DNA of 64,000 bases, taken from Mixta intestinalis (GTDB lineage Bacteria; Pseudomonadota; Gammaproteobacteria; Enterobacterales; Enterobacteriaceae). The notes below the pieces were generated by a model. It was given only the letters and a program-made list of their open reading frames with translations. It made no database searches and was not told where the DNA came from. The DNA is taken from positions 2,976,001 through 3,040,000 of the forward strand of contig NZ_CP028271.1 of the NCBI RefSeq assembly GCF_009914055.1, given 5' to 3'. Below, in pieces: positions 45,753 to 53,770 of the stretch. A program made the translations under genes and the position numbers. Numbering within the stretch: position 1 is the first letter of the stretch; each line of letters opens with the position of its first letter.

Positions 45753-46922
45753 TCAGCTGTTAACGGATGCGGCGAAATTCGCCAGATAGCGGTCGGTGAT
45801 ACGCTGACGCAGAGTTAAATCTTCCAGCGGCGGCACCGGCGTGTAGTCATAATCAATAAAGAGCTTGCCTGCTTTCAGGGTTTCTTTATCGTTAGCGGTA
45901 TCGTCATACCAGCATGACGCGCCCAGCAGATAGCCAGCGCTGACCAGTTCGCGGAATTTTGCGTTGATGCCCGCGATAATTTCGCGCACCAGAACCGGCG
46001 TCAGTGGCTTATCGTTAGCCCACATGTGCGCCTCAGCCATAGTGTCAGCAATCACCTGCGCGGTACGGGTATAGTTTTCAAAGGCGAACAGCGGATCGTC
46101 GCTACAGGTGCGGTTGCCCCAGAAGCGGAAGCCATCTTTACGGATAAGCGTTGTAACGCATGCTTCATTAAGCAGGTCAGCATCGGTACCGGTCTGCTGT
46201 AGATCCCAGAAAACCGAAGCAGAAATGCCGCTCACGCCGTTAACGCCAACGTTAGACAGGGTTTTATGCCAGCCGGTATCGTTATCGATTTTGGCACGCA
46301 GACCCAGCGCACGCGCGGTGGCATAGGCATTTTCAGCCTGATTGGTTACCGTATTCCAGGCGATAAAATCGGGCCAGATAACCATCAGTTCACGCTGGCT
46401 GAAGTTCTCGCGATACTTCATCGCATCGGAGATAGTTTTACAGCTATACGCAGACACATAGGCGAACGCACGCAGCTGCTGTGCAATGCTGGCCAACGAG
46501 GTAGCAACTTCCAGCGTGTCAAGACCCGGTACGCCGAGGATACGAGGTTTAACACCAAGCTGCGTTTGCGCGCTCAGCAGCGCTTTCATGCCGGTGTAAC
46601 GTCCATTCTCATCGGTGGTACCGATAATGTTGGAGGTTGTTTCCGCTGCGGTTTCACCTTCCGCCACACGCACGACAACCGTGACCGGTTTTGCCTGGTC
46701 AGCAATTGCCTGTAGGGCAGCGGCCAACGCCCCCTGCTTACCGGCTTTACCGATGGCAGAAAGTACGTTAGTGACCAGCACTGGTTCATTAAGCGGGAAA
46801 ACTGTCGCGTCGGCATCTTCTGCGGTACAGACCATGCCGACGATGGCAGTTGATACGGTAGAAATGGTGCGCGTTCCATCGTTGATTTCAACGACGCGGA
46901 CACCGTGATGATAGTCAGACAT
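45753..46922 (-). CDS. FI: Contractile tail sheath protein FI
   Basis: Contractile sheath subunit whose shortening drives the tube. The 389 residues closely follow P2 FI (396): MSDYHHGVRVVEINDGTRTI, IIGTTDENGRYTGMKALLSA, SQRELMVIWPDFIAWNTV, ISASVFWDLQQTGTDADLLN, DGFRFWGNRTCSDDPLF and FIDYDYTPVPPLEDLTLRQR. The third-codon ATG is taken as start by this alignment. A sheath plus tube with no head is the hallmark of an R-type tailocin. Confidence 0.96.
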   Translation of the reverse strand: MSDYHHGVRVVEINDGTRTISTVSTAIVGMVCTAEDADATVFPLNEPVLVTNVLSAIGKAGKQGALAAALQAIADQAKPVTVVVRVAEGETAAETTSNIIGTTDENGRYTGMKALLSAQTQLGVKPRILGVPGLDTLEVATSLASIAQQLRAFAYVSAYSCKTISDAMKYRENFSQRELMVIWPDFIAWNTVTNQAENAYATARALGLRAKIDNDTGWHKTLSNVGVNGVSGISASVFWDLQQTGTDADLLNEACVTTLIRKDGFRFWGNRTCSDDPLFAFENYTRTAQVIADTMAEAHMWANDKPLTPVLVREIIAGINAKFRELVSAGYLLGASCWYDDTANDKETLKAGKLFIDYDYTPVPPLEDLTLRQRITDRYLANFAASVNS

Positions 46923-46991
46923 CTGATGCACTCCGTGTTATGGGTGCAATCAGATTGACAGTTCAGGCCACTATATGCATGTCTTTAGGTT

Positions 46992-47582
46992 TTACTGATC
47001 GCTGGCAGAACTGAACCCACGTAAAAGGCGTTGTTTTTCAGCGGGGATGTAACGATAAAGGGTCTTAACGGATACCTCGCATACTAAAGATATTTGATGC
47101 AGCGTGGCCCCGTTCATCAGCATTCTCTCTGCCCGGCTGACAACTTCGGGCGTCATAATGCGCCGCCGTCCACCAATTCGCCCTTTTTCTCGCGCCGCTG
47201 CCAGCCCGGCTCGCGTTCTTTCAACAATCAATTCACGCTCCATTTCAGCCAGCGCGCCCATGACATGAAAGAAAAAGCGGCCCATCGGCGTGCTGGTATC
47301 GATACTGTCCGTCAGGCTACGAAAATTAATACCACGCTCACGTAGCTGCTCAGTTAACATCACCAAATGGCGCATGCTTCTTCCAAGCCGATCCAACTTC
47401 CATACAACCAGCGTATCGCCGGTCTGAAGGGTTCGTAGCGCTTTTTTCAGTCCTGGCCGATCCGATACTTTTCCGCTTATTTTATCTTCAAAAATCAGCT
47501 CACATTTTGCACTAAGCAGTGCACTTCTCTGTAAATCGGTGTTTTGGTCATTTGTTGACACCCTGACATAGCCAATCAGCAT
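46992..47582 (-). CDS. Serine DNA invertase (Gin/Pin/Hin family)
   Basis: Inverts a DNA segment through a covalent Ser-DNA link. The 196 residues start MLIGYVRVSTNDQNTDLQRS as in Mu Gin, with catalytic Ser9. VVWKLDRLGRSMRHLV, INFRSLTDSIDTSTPMGRFF and FHVMGALAEMERELIVERT are the conserved catalytic and dimer parts. The C-terminal helix-turn-helix (about 145-185) differs more, which fits its own crossover sites. It lies next to the fibre cassette, as gin, cin and pin do. Confidence 0.94.
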   Translation of the reverse strand: MLIGYVRVSTNDQNTDLQRSALLSAKCELIFEDKISGKVSDRPGLKKALRTLQTGDTLVVWKLDRLGRSMRHLVMLTEQLRERGINFRSLTDSIDTSTPMGRFFFHVMGALAEMERELIVERTRAGLAAAREKGRIGGRRRIMTPEVVSRAERMLMNGATLHQISLVCEVSVKTLYRYIPAEKQRLLRGFSSASDQ

Positions 47583-47658
47583 GGTAAACCTCGCCTAAAT
47601 AGCAAGAATTGTGCCAGCATGACGTTTTGTATAGCCAGGAGTTTCTTTCTTTTTTCGG

Positions 47659-47683
47659 TTGGTTTGGGGGAGGCGGCGAAACG
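47659..47683 (-). repeat. Invertase crossover site A
   Basis: A 25-bp block shared with two other places, here in inverted orientation. Read on the minus strand it includes CCTCCCCCAAACCAA, the left half and AA core of Hin/Gin/Pin-type sites (compare pix CTCCCAAACCAACG). The right half here (CCGAAAAAAGA) is weaker. It lies at the start of fibre tip A, in the codons for GLGEAAKRE. Confidence 0.75.
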
Positions 47684-48014
47684 GGAGGTAGGTACTGGAT
47701 TAAATCAGCTACCTGACATGAACAGCTTTACTGGAAAAAAAGGTAGTGCATGGTATAAACAGCATCCGTCCGGTTTGATAGAAACGGGAGGTTTATTTAC
47801 TGTAAATGGATCAATCCAGGCGCAAAAGGTTACAGTGAATTACCCTGTTCCATTTCCGACGACTTGTTTAGGAATTTGGTTTTCTTTTCAAACTGAAGAC
47901 CCAAGTCAGCGTTTTTGTGGAATATTTGACCGTATTTCTAGTCTATCTTCCTTTATTGCATCGGTAGTCACACCTACTGTGAACACGGTTTATTTCCGAG
48001 CGCTGGGATATTAG
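47662..48014 (+). CDS. Alternative tail-fibre tip A (silent orientation)
   Basis: A headless fibre C-terminus on the plus strand, opposite to the tail operon. It begins GLGEAAKREVGTGLNQLPDM, the shared crossover codons, and continues as a receptor-binding domain of gp53-like type (AWYKQHPSGLIETGGLFTV, YPVPFPTTCLGIWFSF, YFRALGY). Inversion between sites A and C would join it in frame to the H N-part and place the assembly gene after it. In the present order it has no start of its own and is presumably not expressed. Confidence 0.75.
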
Positions 48015-48126
48015 AAACTGTAGATTTACTTACATTGTTGTGTGGTACATGAAACAACAGCTATCTCTCATCAGCCTGAAGAAAACGGCATAATATACCT
48101 ATTACTATTTTATTGGAGGATTACTA

Positions 48127-48600
48127 ATGAGGTACTGGTTTAGCCCTAAGCACAATGCTTTTTATCCTGAAGCTCTCAAAGAAGCATACATAAACGCGGG
48201 AACGCTGCCGGATGATTTGATAGAAACTACTGAAAAGATATTTATTGAATTTTCCGGCATGCCACCGGCCGGAAAAATACGGGGCGCTAATGATAAAGGT
48301 CTACCATGCTGGGACGACTTGCCTGTAGTTGAAGTATCAATAAGTGAACTAAAAACTCAGGCCAGAAAGTTACGTGATAGTTTTATATTATCAACAGACA
48401 GAATGTTAGTAGAAGACTACACTATTAATGACATTCTGTTGACTCATGAACAACGAGAACAGTTATTAAAGGTTCGTGCCAAATTCAAAACGTGGCCTAA
48501 TGAGGATGGGTGGCCGCAAATTGATCTACCATTCATCCCACCATGGATATTAAATGAAGCAGTTAATAATGGCTATATGGTTGCTATTTGGCCAAATTAA
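48127..48600 (+). CDS. Tail fibre assembly chaperone (Tfa/gpG-like)
   Basis: Helps fold and attach the fibre tip. The 157 residues have the family's short N-part MRYWFSPKHNAFYPEALKEA and C-terminal WPQIDLPFIPPWI, with a central helical region (LKTQARKLRDSFILSTDRML). GGAGG lies before the ATG. It follows tip A by 113 bases and shares its orientation, so the pair moves as a unit when the segment flips. Codon use is AT-rich compared with the tail operon, a usual sign of fibre exchange. Confidence 0.85.
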   Translation: MRYWFSPKHNAFYPEALKEAYINAGTLPDDLIETTEKIFIEFSGMPPAGKIRGANDKGLPCWDDLPVVEVSISELKTQARKLRDSFILSTDRMLVEDYTINDILLTHEQREQLLKVRAKFKTWPNEDGWPQIDLPFIPPWILNEAVNNGYMVAIWPN

Positions 48601-48624
48601 AAAAAGCCCGTAAGGGCTTTTTTT
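48597..48624. terminator. Bidirectional terminator inside the invertible segment
   Basis: An A-run, AGCCC, GTAA loop, GGGCT and a T-run directly after the fibre assembly gene. Its symmetry means it works whichever way the segment lies. Confidence 0.85.
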
Positions 48625-48718
48625 AATTGGAGATGTTTAACATTTAATTGTTAGTTTGCATGAATTAATACAGTTTAATTGATATATTATTTATTTTTTA
48701 CCTTATCTGTTCAGATGT

Positions 48719-49060
48719 TTACATTCCAATAGACAAGTAAAACCCATTAATATTACCTGCTTTAATATTTTCTGATCTTGTGACTTTAAAACCAGAGTTA
48801 TTTCTTTCTGTTGTTCCATATGAAATGGAGGCAGCACCCGTATCGGTGATAAAAATAGCAAAAACGTCTTTCGGATAAGGTATAGGAAACTGTACTGTTC
48901 CGGTTGTGACTTGAGCTGGTATTGCAGCCAAACCCCATTGAATAATTAACCCACCCGGTAATTTTTGCCATCCAGTTCTTGTAAGATTTGCTTTGAAAAA
49001 TGACATATCTGGTATCTGGTTCTCATTGAGACCTACCTCTCGTTTCGCCGCTTCCCCCAA
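48719..49060 (-). CDS. Alternative tail-fibre tip B (separated from H)
   Basis: A second fibre C-terminus, on the strand of the tail operon. After the shared GLGEAAKREVGLN codons it reads QIPDMSFFKANLTRTGWQKL and PGGLIIQWGLAAIPAQVTTG, ending NGFYLSIGM: again the gp53-like receptor-binding fold. It lies beyond site B, about 200 bases past the H stop, so translation from H cannot reach it in this arrangement. Recombination between the direct copies B and C would fuse it to H in frame. It has no assembly gene of its own. Confidence 0.75.
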   Translation of the reverse strand: MGEAAKREVGLNENQIPDMSFFKANLTRTGWQKLPGGLIIQWGLAAIPAQVTTGTVQFPIPYPKDVFAIFITDTGAASISYGTTERNNSGFKVTRSENIKAGNINGFYLSIGM

Positions 49061-49065
49061 ACCAA
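49041..49065 (+). repeat. Invertase crossover site B
   Basis: Second copy of the 25-bp block, one base different in the shared part (GCTTCCCCCAAACCAA), in the same orientation as site C and opposite to A. It marks the start of tip B. Confidence 0.75.
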
Positions 49066-49263
49066 GTTTAGGCGATCAATACACATCAGCTAAAGAATTA
49101 CGCCCCGCCGGCTTGTAGCAGTATTAGCCATAAACATTTATATAATATCGCAATTCTTGGTTATTATGTCAATCAAAAAGGAATAGGGTCACGTTTTATT
49201 ACTAAAAAAGCATAGATATTCTGATAAATTCCCCATCACTGAAGTAGCAAGCATCATCCAATC

Positions 49264-49923
49264 TTACCATCCAGTGTTAACCGTCCTACTCCGTTTCGCC
49301 GCCTCCCCCAAACCAAGGTTTTTAAGAACCTCAGCTATTAGCCCGGCATCTTTAATTTCAGCCAGCGCGTTGGCGATTTGCAGGTACTGCGGATGTGGGT
49401 TTTTCTCGGTCAGATGCGTCTGCATCACCTTGTCAGCGTAAGCCCGTACCTCAATCGCCTTATCATCGACATACTTACGGGTTGCCAGCACGATGGAAGG
49501 ATCGATTTTAAGCGTTACGGCGGCAGCGCTGTTGACGATTAAAATCATACGTACGGTCTGGGTACGTCCGCTACCCTCCTGCAACTGCGGCTTATAGGTC
49601 TCCGGGCAGTTGGCTACGGCTACCAGATCACCATCAGCATCAAACAGACCAATTTCACGGATCCAGAAGCCCCCCTCGCCTTCAGGAATAATTTGTTCCG
49701 CAATAATCTGGCTGTTGTTAACTTCGTCAACGCTGAGCGAATTCAACGCAGCGCGACGTTTTTCACCAATAAGAGTGGATTGTGAAGGATCGGGTGTTGG
49801 GAGTTGGCCACCACCGTCACCTACGGCCATTTCGGTAATCTGCACTTTCGTGCCAAGCGCAGCCGCATTCGCTAATTTGGCTGCGCCCAGATTGGTCAGC
49901 AAGGCAAAATATTTTGTCGTCAT
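49264..49923 (-). CDS. H: Tail fibre protein H, N-terminal part with aborted tip
   Basis: The 219 residues hold the conserved baseplate-attachment part of P2 H: MTTKYFALLTNLGAAKLANA, MAVGDGGGQLPTPDPSQSTL, EGGFWIREIGLFDADGDLVA and VLATRKYVDDKAIEVRAYAD, up to the crossover codons GLGEAAKR. Then only SRTVNTGW and a stop follow, instead of a receptor-binding tip. Compared with tips A and B, bases are missing just after AAACGG (AGTAGG here, GAGGTAGG there), so the frame is lost. P2 H has 669 residues. As drawn, the particle would have tipless fibres. Confidence 0.85.
   Translation of the reverse strand: MTTKYFALLTNLGAAKLANAAALGTKVQITEMAVGDGGGQLPTPDPSQSTLIGEKRRAALNSLSVDEVNNSQIIAEQIIPEGEGGFWIREIGLFDADGDLVAVANCPETYKPQLQEGSGRTQTVRMILIVNSAAAVTLKIDPSIVLATRKYVDDKAIEVRAYADKVMQTHLTEKNPHPQYLQIANALAEIKDAGLIAEVLKNLGLGEAAKRSRTVNTGW
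49292..49316 (+). repeat. Invertase crossover site C
   Basis: Third copy of the 25-bp block, at the end of the constant H part. Here both half-sites look good: CCTCCCCCAAACCAAGG then TTTTTAAGA, very like hix/pix sites. Direct relative to B, inverted relative to A. Confidence 0.8.
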
Positions 49924-50528
49924 GGGTGTATGTCCGTCAGTTCAGTAATATGCACCGCCGCACCGATATAACCCGGCGCTCGCACGGTGATGGTTTCAGA
50001 AGTCCAGGGATAAACGGTTAGCTCATCGCCGCTATATGCCGTAGCGGCAACGGGCAAGGTGCCGTTTACATCCAGGTTGATAGAGAGTCCGATAAGGTGG
50101 CGACTGCACGGTTTCGCATCAGTGATTAACCGCTCCAGCTCGTTATACATCTCTTCGGTAATGCCGGTGTCCAGCACGCCTACATCAAGTCGAAAAGTGC
50201 CGGGTGCCTCGCTGGTGTTAAACCATTCATTAATGCGGATAAGGTAACCAAGCGGCTCCACCACGCGACGCAGCGAACCGATAGTGCCTTTATGCCGGTG
50301 AACATATTCAGATGCTGCGACTACGCTACGCTTAGTCTCTTCTGACCAGCTGGTGTCCCAGCGATCAACCGACCAAGCCCAGGCAAGCCAGGGCAGCAGC
50401 TCAACCGGACAGGTTTGCGCATTCCAGAGCTTGCGTAGCGGTACCGGAATCTTTTCGATCTTTGCGCAAGCTTCCGCAGCAGCAACTTCCAGTACCGAAG
50501 ATCCCGCTGGCAGCAGACGATCACTCAT
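49920..50528 (-). CDS. I: Baseplate protein I
   Basis: P2 gpI-like baseplate wedge protein. The 202 residues include MSDRLLPAGSSVLEVAAAEA, LLPWLAWAWSVDRWDTSWSE and HRHKGTIGSLRRVVEPLGYL, the family's conserved core. It is a little longer than P2 I (176) at the C-terminus. The ATG lies within the end of J, and its stop overlaps the H start (ATGA), so I-H translation is coupled. Confidence 0.93.
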   Translation of the reverse strand: MSDRLLPAGSSVLEVAAAEACAKIEKIPVPLRKLWNAQTCPVELLPWLAWAWSVDRWDTSWSEETKRSVVAASEYVHRHKGTIGSLRRVVEPLGYLIRINEWFNTSEAPGTFRLDVGVLDTGITEEMYNELERLITDAKPCSRHLIGLSINLDVNGTLPVAATAYSGDELTVYPWTSETITVRAPGYIGAAVHITELTDIHP

Positions 50529-51429
50529 CGGAGCCCCCAACCGTAATCTTCCAGCCGGTACACCAGGCCGCCTGCGTCTTGTCCAGCACCATATCGTCAG
50601 CAGGTTCCGTCAACTCAACGCGCTGTACGCCTTCAACATGCAGCGCGGCATACAGCGCCGAGCGGCGAATATCTCGTCCCAAACGCGACTGCGCGCTGAC
50701 AAAAGCGGCAAGCTTTTTCTCCGCGGCGGCGCGTATCGGCTCCGCTTCCGGGCCAGGATAGAGGTAAAGCACCGCATCCACTTCGTAATTGACTATCGTG
50801 GCCGATTGCACCGTGACGCGATCGGCAACCGGACGCACGTTCTCATCATTCAGTGCGCTATTCACTACCTTCAATAGCTCAACAGGCGCTTCACCATTTC
50901 CTTCGCGTGACAGCACCGTAACGGTGACGCAGGCGGGCGATGGGCTAATGGCTGAGGCATCCGCCACGCGTCCATCGGCACTTTTTGCATGATATTCATA
51001 GGCACCCGTTGGTCCGGCCACGCTAAGCCCTTCAAAGGCGGCGGCTACACGCAGACGGAAGTTATCGTCACTTTCCATTACGGCAGGCGTTGGCGGGATG
51101 GTTGAATCATCCGCAGGTTTTAGCGTCAGGCGCTTAACACCGTTGTTAGCGCCGAGCTGATCGAGATCGCTGCCGATGGCATAAGCCACCATATTGGCTT
51201 TTGCTGCCTCGTTAACGCGCTGGCGCAGGATCATTTCGCGATAGGCGTTTTCCTGCAATAGCTTAACGATCGGCTCGGATTCCAGCGCCAGCGTGCGCGT
51301 AATGGCCTCTTGTTGATCGGCTGGATAAAGCGAGATCAGCGCGATCTTGCGCTCCTCCAGCAACGTTTCATAGTCCAGCGCCTCAACCACATCGGGCACC
51401 GGAAGCTGGTTCAGGTCAATGGTTGCCAT
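50521..51429 (-). CDS. J: Baseplate protein J
   Basis: P2 gpJ-like baseplate wedge. The 302 residues equal P2 J in length: MATIDLNQLPVPDVVEALDY, ENAYREMILRQRVNEAAKAN, GSDLDQLGANNGVKRLTL and ADASAISPSPACVTVTVLSR are typical. It overlaps the I start by eight bases and follows W by four. Confidence 0.95.
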   Translation of the reverse strand: MATIDLNQLPVPDVVEALDYETLLEERKIALISLYPADQQEAITRTLALESEPIVKLLQENAYREMILRQRVNEAAKANMVAYAIGSDLDQLGANNGVKRLTLKPADDSTIPPTPAVMESDDNFRLRVAAAFEGLSVAGPTGAYEYHAKSADGRVADASAISPSPACVTVTVLSREGNGEAPVELLKVVNSALNDENVRPVADRVTVQSATIVNYEVDAVLYLYPGPEAEPIRAAAEKKLAAFVSAQSRLGRDIRRSALYAALHVEGVQRVELTEPADDMVLDKTQAAWCTGWKITVGGSDE

Positions 51430-51433
51430 AGTT

Positions 51434-51784
51434 TCAGCTCACAGGAATAGTTAGTGAAAAATCCTGCGCTGTGTCGGTGCGGCTACCGGCAATTTCCACC
51501 GCCATACCGCCGTCAAACGCAGGTTCATAGCTGATAGAAGTCAGCTTTATACGCGGCTCCCACTGCAAAATTGCCATGTAGCAGGCTGACATAATTTGCA
51601 AACGCAGTAGCTCATTTTGCGGCTGGTCAATCAGGGCTGACAGCAGCGAACCATACTGGCGCCGCATGAGTCTGGTACCGATTGGTGTAATCAGAATGTC
51701 GCGTACCGACTGGCTGATATGCGCCAGATCCGATATCGCCTCGCCGCTTTCGCGGCTCATACCGGTATAGTGTTCAGTAGTCAT
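51434..51784 (-). CDS. W: Baseplate protein W
   Basis: P2 gpW-like baseplate protein, related to T4 gp25, the sheath-initiation component. The 116 residues contain SQSVRDILITPIGTRLMRRQ and YGSLLSALIDQPQNELLRLQ, the family signature. Start overlaps the V stop (ATGA). Confidence 0.94.
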   Translation of the reverse strand: MTTEHYTGMSRESGEAISDLAHISQSVRDILITPIGTRLMRRQYGSLLSALIDQPQNELLRLQIMSACYMAILQWEPRIKLTSISYEPAFDGGMAVEIAGSRTDTAQDFSLTIPVS

Positions 51785-52365
51785 AATGGAGCTCCCGTTA
51801 CGCCGCCGCTGTCACCTTTATGGGTATGCGTATGCAAGACTTTGCCGTTGGAACTGAGCTGGCCGCCGCTGTGCAGCACATCGCCTTGCAAAGTGCCGCC
51901 TTCGGTCAGCTCAAAGGTGGCCGCTTTCAGTTTTTGAGTACATTCCACCAGCGGGCTATCCAGGGTTATTTTCCCCGCCGCCTTAATCAGCGCGGTCTGG
52001 ATGCCGGTGGCGATTAACGCGCCGGTATCCGGTTCATATTCGATCACCGCTCCATCCGGGAAGGACCAGTGCAGTGCATCGGCCGAGGTTGACGGTGCCG
52101 GGTTGCTATTCGAGAAGACGCCCGGTAGCACAAAACCTGTGGTTAACTCACCGCCCAGGCTAAGAATCAGCACCTGTTCACCTACGGAAGGCGCGCTCCA
52201 CGAGCGCGATCGTCCGGCCCGTCCGGTAAGCCAGGGCAACCATCCGGTAGTGTTTTGCCCTGTATTCACCCGGCACGTCCCTTCGTCGAGGTTGACGGCG
52301 GATACAGTACCGATGCGGATTATGTTGCGCAGCTGGCGCATGACTTCGATAAGGTATGTGTTCAT
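51781..52365 (-). CDS. V: Tail spike / baseplate assembly protein V
   Basis: P2 gpV-like central spike that pierces the outer membrane. The 194 residues start MNTYLIEVMRQLRNIIRIG; APSVGEQVLILSLGGELTTG and FPDGAVIEYEPDTGALIATG form the OB-fold part, and KVLHTHTHKGDSGGVTGAPL is the metal-binding HxH tip at the C-terminus. It is shorter than P2 V (211) in the beta-helix. The ATG is chosen by alignment. Confidence 0.93.
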   Translation of the reverse strand: MNTYLIEVMRQLRNIIRIGTVSAVNLDEGTCRVNTGQNTTGWLPWLTGRAGRSRSWSAPSVGEQVLILSLGGELTTGFVLPGVFSNSNPAPSTSADALHWSFPDGAVIEYEPDTGALIATGIQTALIKAAGKITLDSPLVECTQKLKAATFELTEGGTLQGDVLHSGGQLSSNGKVLHTHTHKGDSGGVTGAPL

Positions 52366-52778
52366 GAGGCAATTTTGCGTAAAGGCGACGCATGGCGCTA
52401 TCTCTCTCGGCCCGTTCATCTACCAGCAAGAACCGCTGACAAAAAGGCGCTATCTCACCGGCCTGCTCGTTAAAATTTAAGGTTATTTCAGTAAGTTGTA
52501 GCAACAGAGGTTAACCGGTGATAGCGAGAGAATGACTACATCTTATTGCCGGGCAAAATGCTGGGCAGCACATCCCGCCGCATGTGTTAAGGAAGTATTT
52601 TCGACAAGCAATGCGCCACCCGTTATTCACGGAGCGATAGAAGGTTCATATTGAAAGGATGACAGCACTATCAGCAGTCATTATTGAGGAAAAGCAGAGG
52701 CTTACGTTGCCTGCATGATGCAAAGGCTGCGGCAGCAAAAATGCCGATGCCGCCAGCCTTACTATATTTTGATGCGGC
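52366..52778. other. Gap where tail-completion gene S is expected
   Basis: In P2 the gene S lies between R and V. Here 413 bases hold no frame resembling gpS on the minus strand. A GGGCAAAATGCTGGGCAGCAC stretch and other short repeats are present without recognisable structure. The late promoter of V may lie here, but no clean TGT-N12-ACA Ogr site was found. Confidence 0.55.
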
Positions 52779-53246
52779 TCAGGCCGAAAGCTCGCTAACC
52801 AGTACGCCATTCACATACAGCTGTTTTGGCCGATCGACATTTTCCGGCAGCGGCGGCTCATCGAGATGATCAACATGCAGAGCATCCCCCTCCTGCCGCA
52901 CAATCACGCGTTCAGTCAGTTGTAGCTCAATGCTGATATGGCAGAGCGTGTCACTTAACCTCTCCGTTTTGAAGATGAATCCGGTACGGCGCCTCTCCGC
53001 GCTGGTCATCATATCCGGCTGATTTTCATGCAGCCAGGCTAAAATCGGCACGGTAATCAGATCGATATCATCCGCATAGTCTGTAATGTTCACCGTAAGC
53101 TGATAGTGATATTCGAACGATAACGACGGCGCGAGTGTAGAGATAACTTGTCCTGACGGCATCAGCATCCTGAGGCTGTCAGGATTTTGCGCCAGCGACG
53201 GAACGTGGTTAATCAGCGCTTCGCGCAGCGATTTCGGCTTTAACAT
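52779..53246 (-). CDS. R: Tail completion protein R
   Basis: P2 gpR-like tail terminator protein. The 155 residues equal P2 R in length: MLKPKSLREALINHVPSLAQ, STLAPSLSFEYHYQLTVNIT, VPILAWLHENQPDMMTSAER, QLTERVIVRQEGDALHVDHL. Of two adjacent ATGs the second aligns with P2 and has AGGAG seven bases upstream. It overlaps lysC by about 40 bases. Confidence 0.93.
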   Translation of the reverse strand: MLKPKSLREALINHVPSLAQNPDSLRMLMPSGQVISTLAPSLSFEYHYQLTVNITDYADDIDLITVPILAWLHENQPDMMTSAERRRTGFIFKTERLSDTLCHISIELQLTERVIVRQEGDALHVDHLDEPPLPENVDRPKQLYVNGVLVSELSA

Positions 53247-53502
53247 CATGTTGCTCCTGGCATTCTTTGATCATTTCAATCTGTAGCCCGCACGAAACCA
53301 GTGCGGCTTCCAGCTGGCGGTTATCCGCCGCCAGATCGCCCTGCGTCTTCAGGTGATTTCCCGGCACCGGACAGCTGGTCACACGCGGACAGCCAGTCCA
53401 GATAAGCACGGGCGTTGCTGAAGGCGGGACGCGTGTGCAACCGGATAACATCATCAGGCAAAGCAGCACTACTCCAGCTGCGTAATGTTGGACTTGCATC
53501 AT
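53209..53502 (-). CDS. lysC: Outer-membrane spanin LysC (Rz1-like)
   Basis: Lipoprotein half of the spanin pair that fuses inner and outer membranes at the end of lysis. The 97 residues start MMQVQHYAAGVVLLCLMMLS with lipobox LSGC, then a proline-containing mature part. It is embedded out of frame in lysB, the arrangement of Rz/Rz1 genes, and extends past it into R. Either of two adjacent ATGs could start it. Confidence 0.85.
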   Translation of the reverse strand: MMQVQHYAAGVVLLCLMMLSGCTRVPPSATPVLIWTGCPRVTSCPVPGNHLKTQGDLAADNRQLEAALVSCGLQIEMIKECQEQHDVKAEIAARSAD

Positions 53503-53770
53503 TTTCCTTTTGTATCTGCTGTTCACGGTTAATCGCAGCCGAACTGGCACGTCCCTGCTGCAAACGGAGCGCGGCTTCACGCTGCGCGCTTTCACGCGCC
53601 TCTTCGTTTAGCCGATTGATAGCCCTGTCGCGGCTTTCGATCCCGGCAGAGAGCGTGCCGATTGCACGCTGCGCCTGCTTCAGATCGTTTTCAGCAACGG
53701 AGAGTCGCCAGTACACAACGCTCAGCGTCGTCAGCGATGCGGCTAACAGTAGGGCTAACAGGCGCATCAT
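53321..53770 (-). CDS. lysB: Inner-membrane spanin LysB (Rz-like)
   Basis: Membrane-anchored half of the spanin. The 149 residues have an N-terminal signal anchor (MMRLLALLLAASLTTLSVVY) followed by a long periplasmic coiled coil (about 25-90, ENDLKQAQRAIGTLSAGIES). The C-terminal part RAYLDWLSACDQLSGAGKSP is as in P2 LysB. The start overlaps the endolysin stop. Confidence 0.88.
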   Translation of the reverse strand: MMRLLALLLAASLTTLSVVYWRLSVAENDLKQAQRAIGTLSAGIESRDRAINRLNEEARESAQREAALRLQQGRASSAAINREQQIQKENDASPTLRSWSSAALPDDVIRLHTRPAFSNARAYLDWLSACDQLSGAGKSPEDAGRSGGG

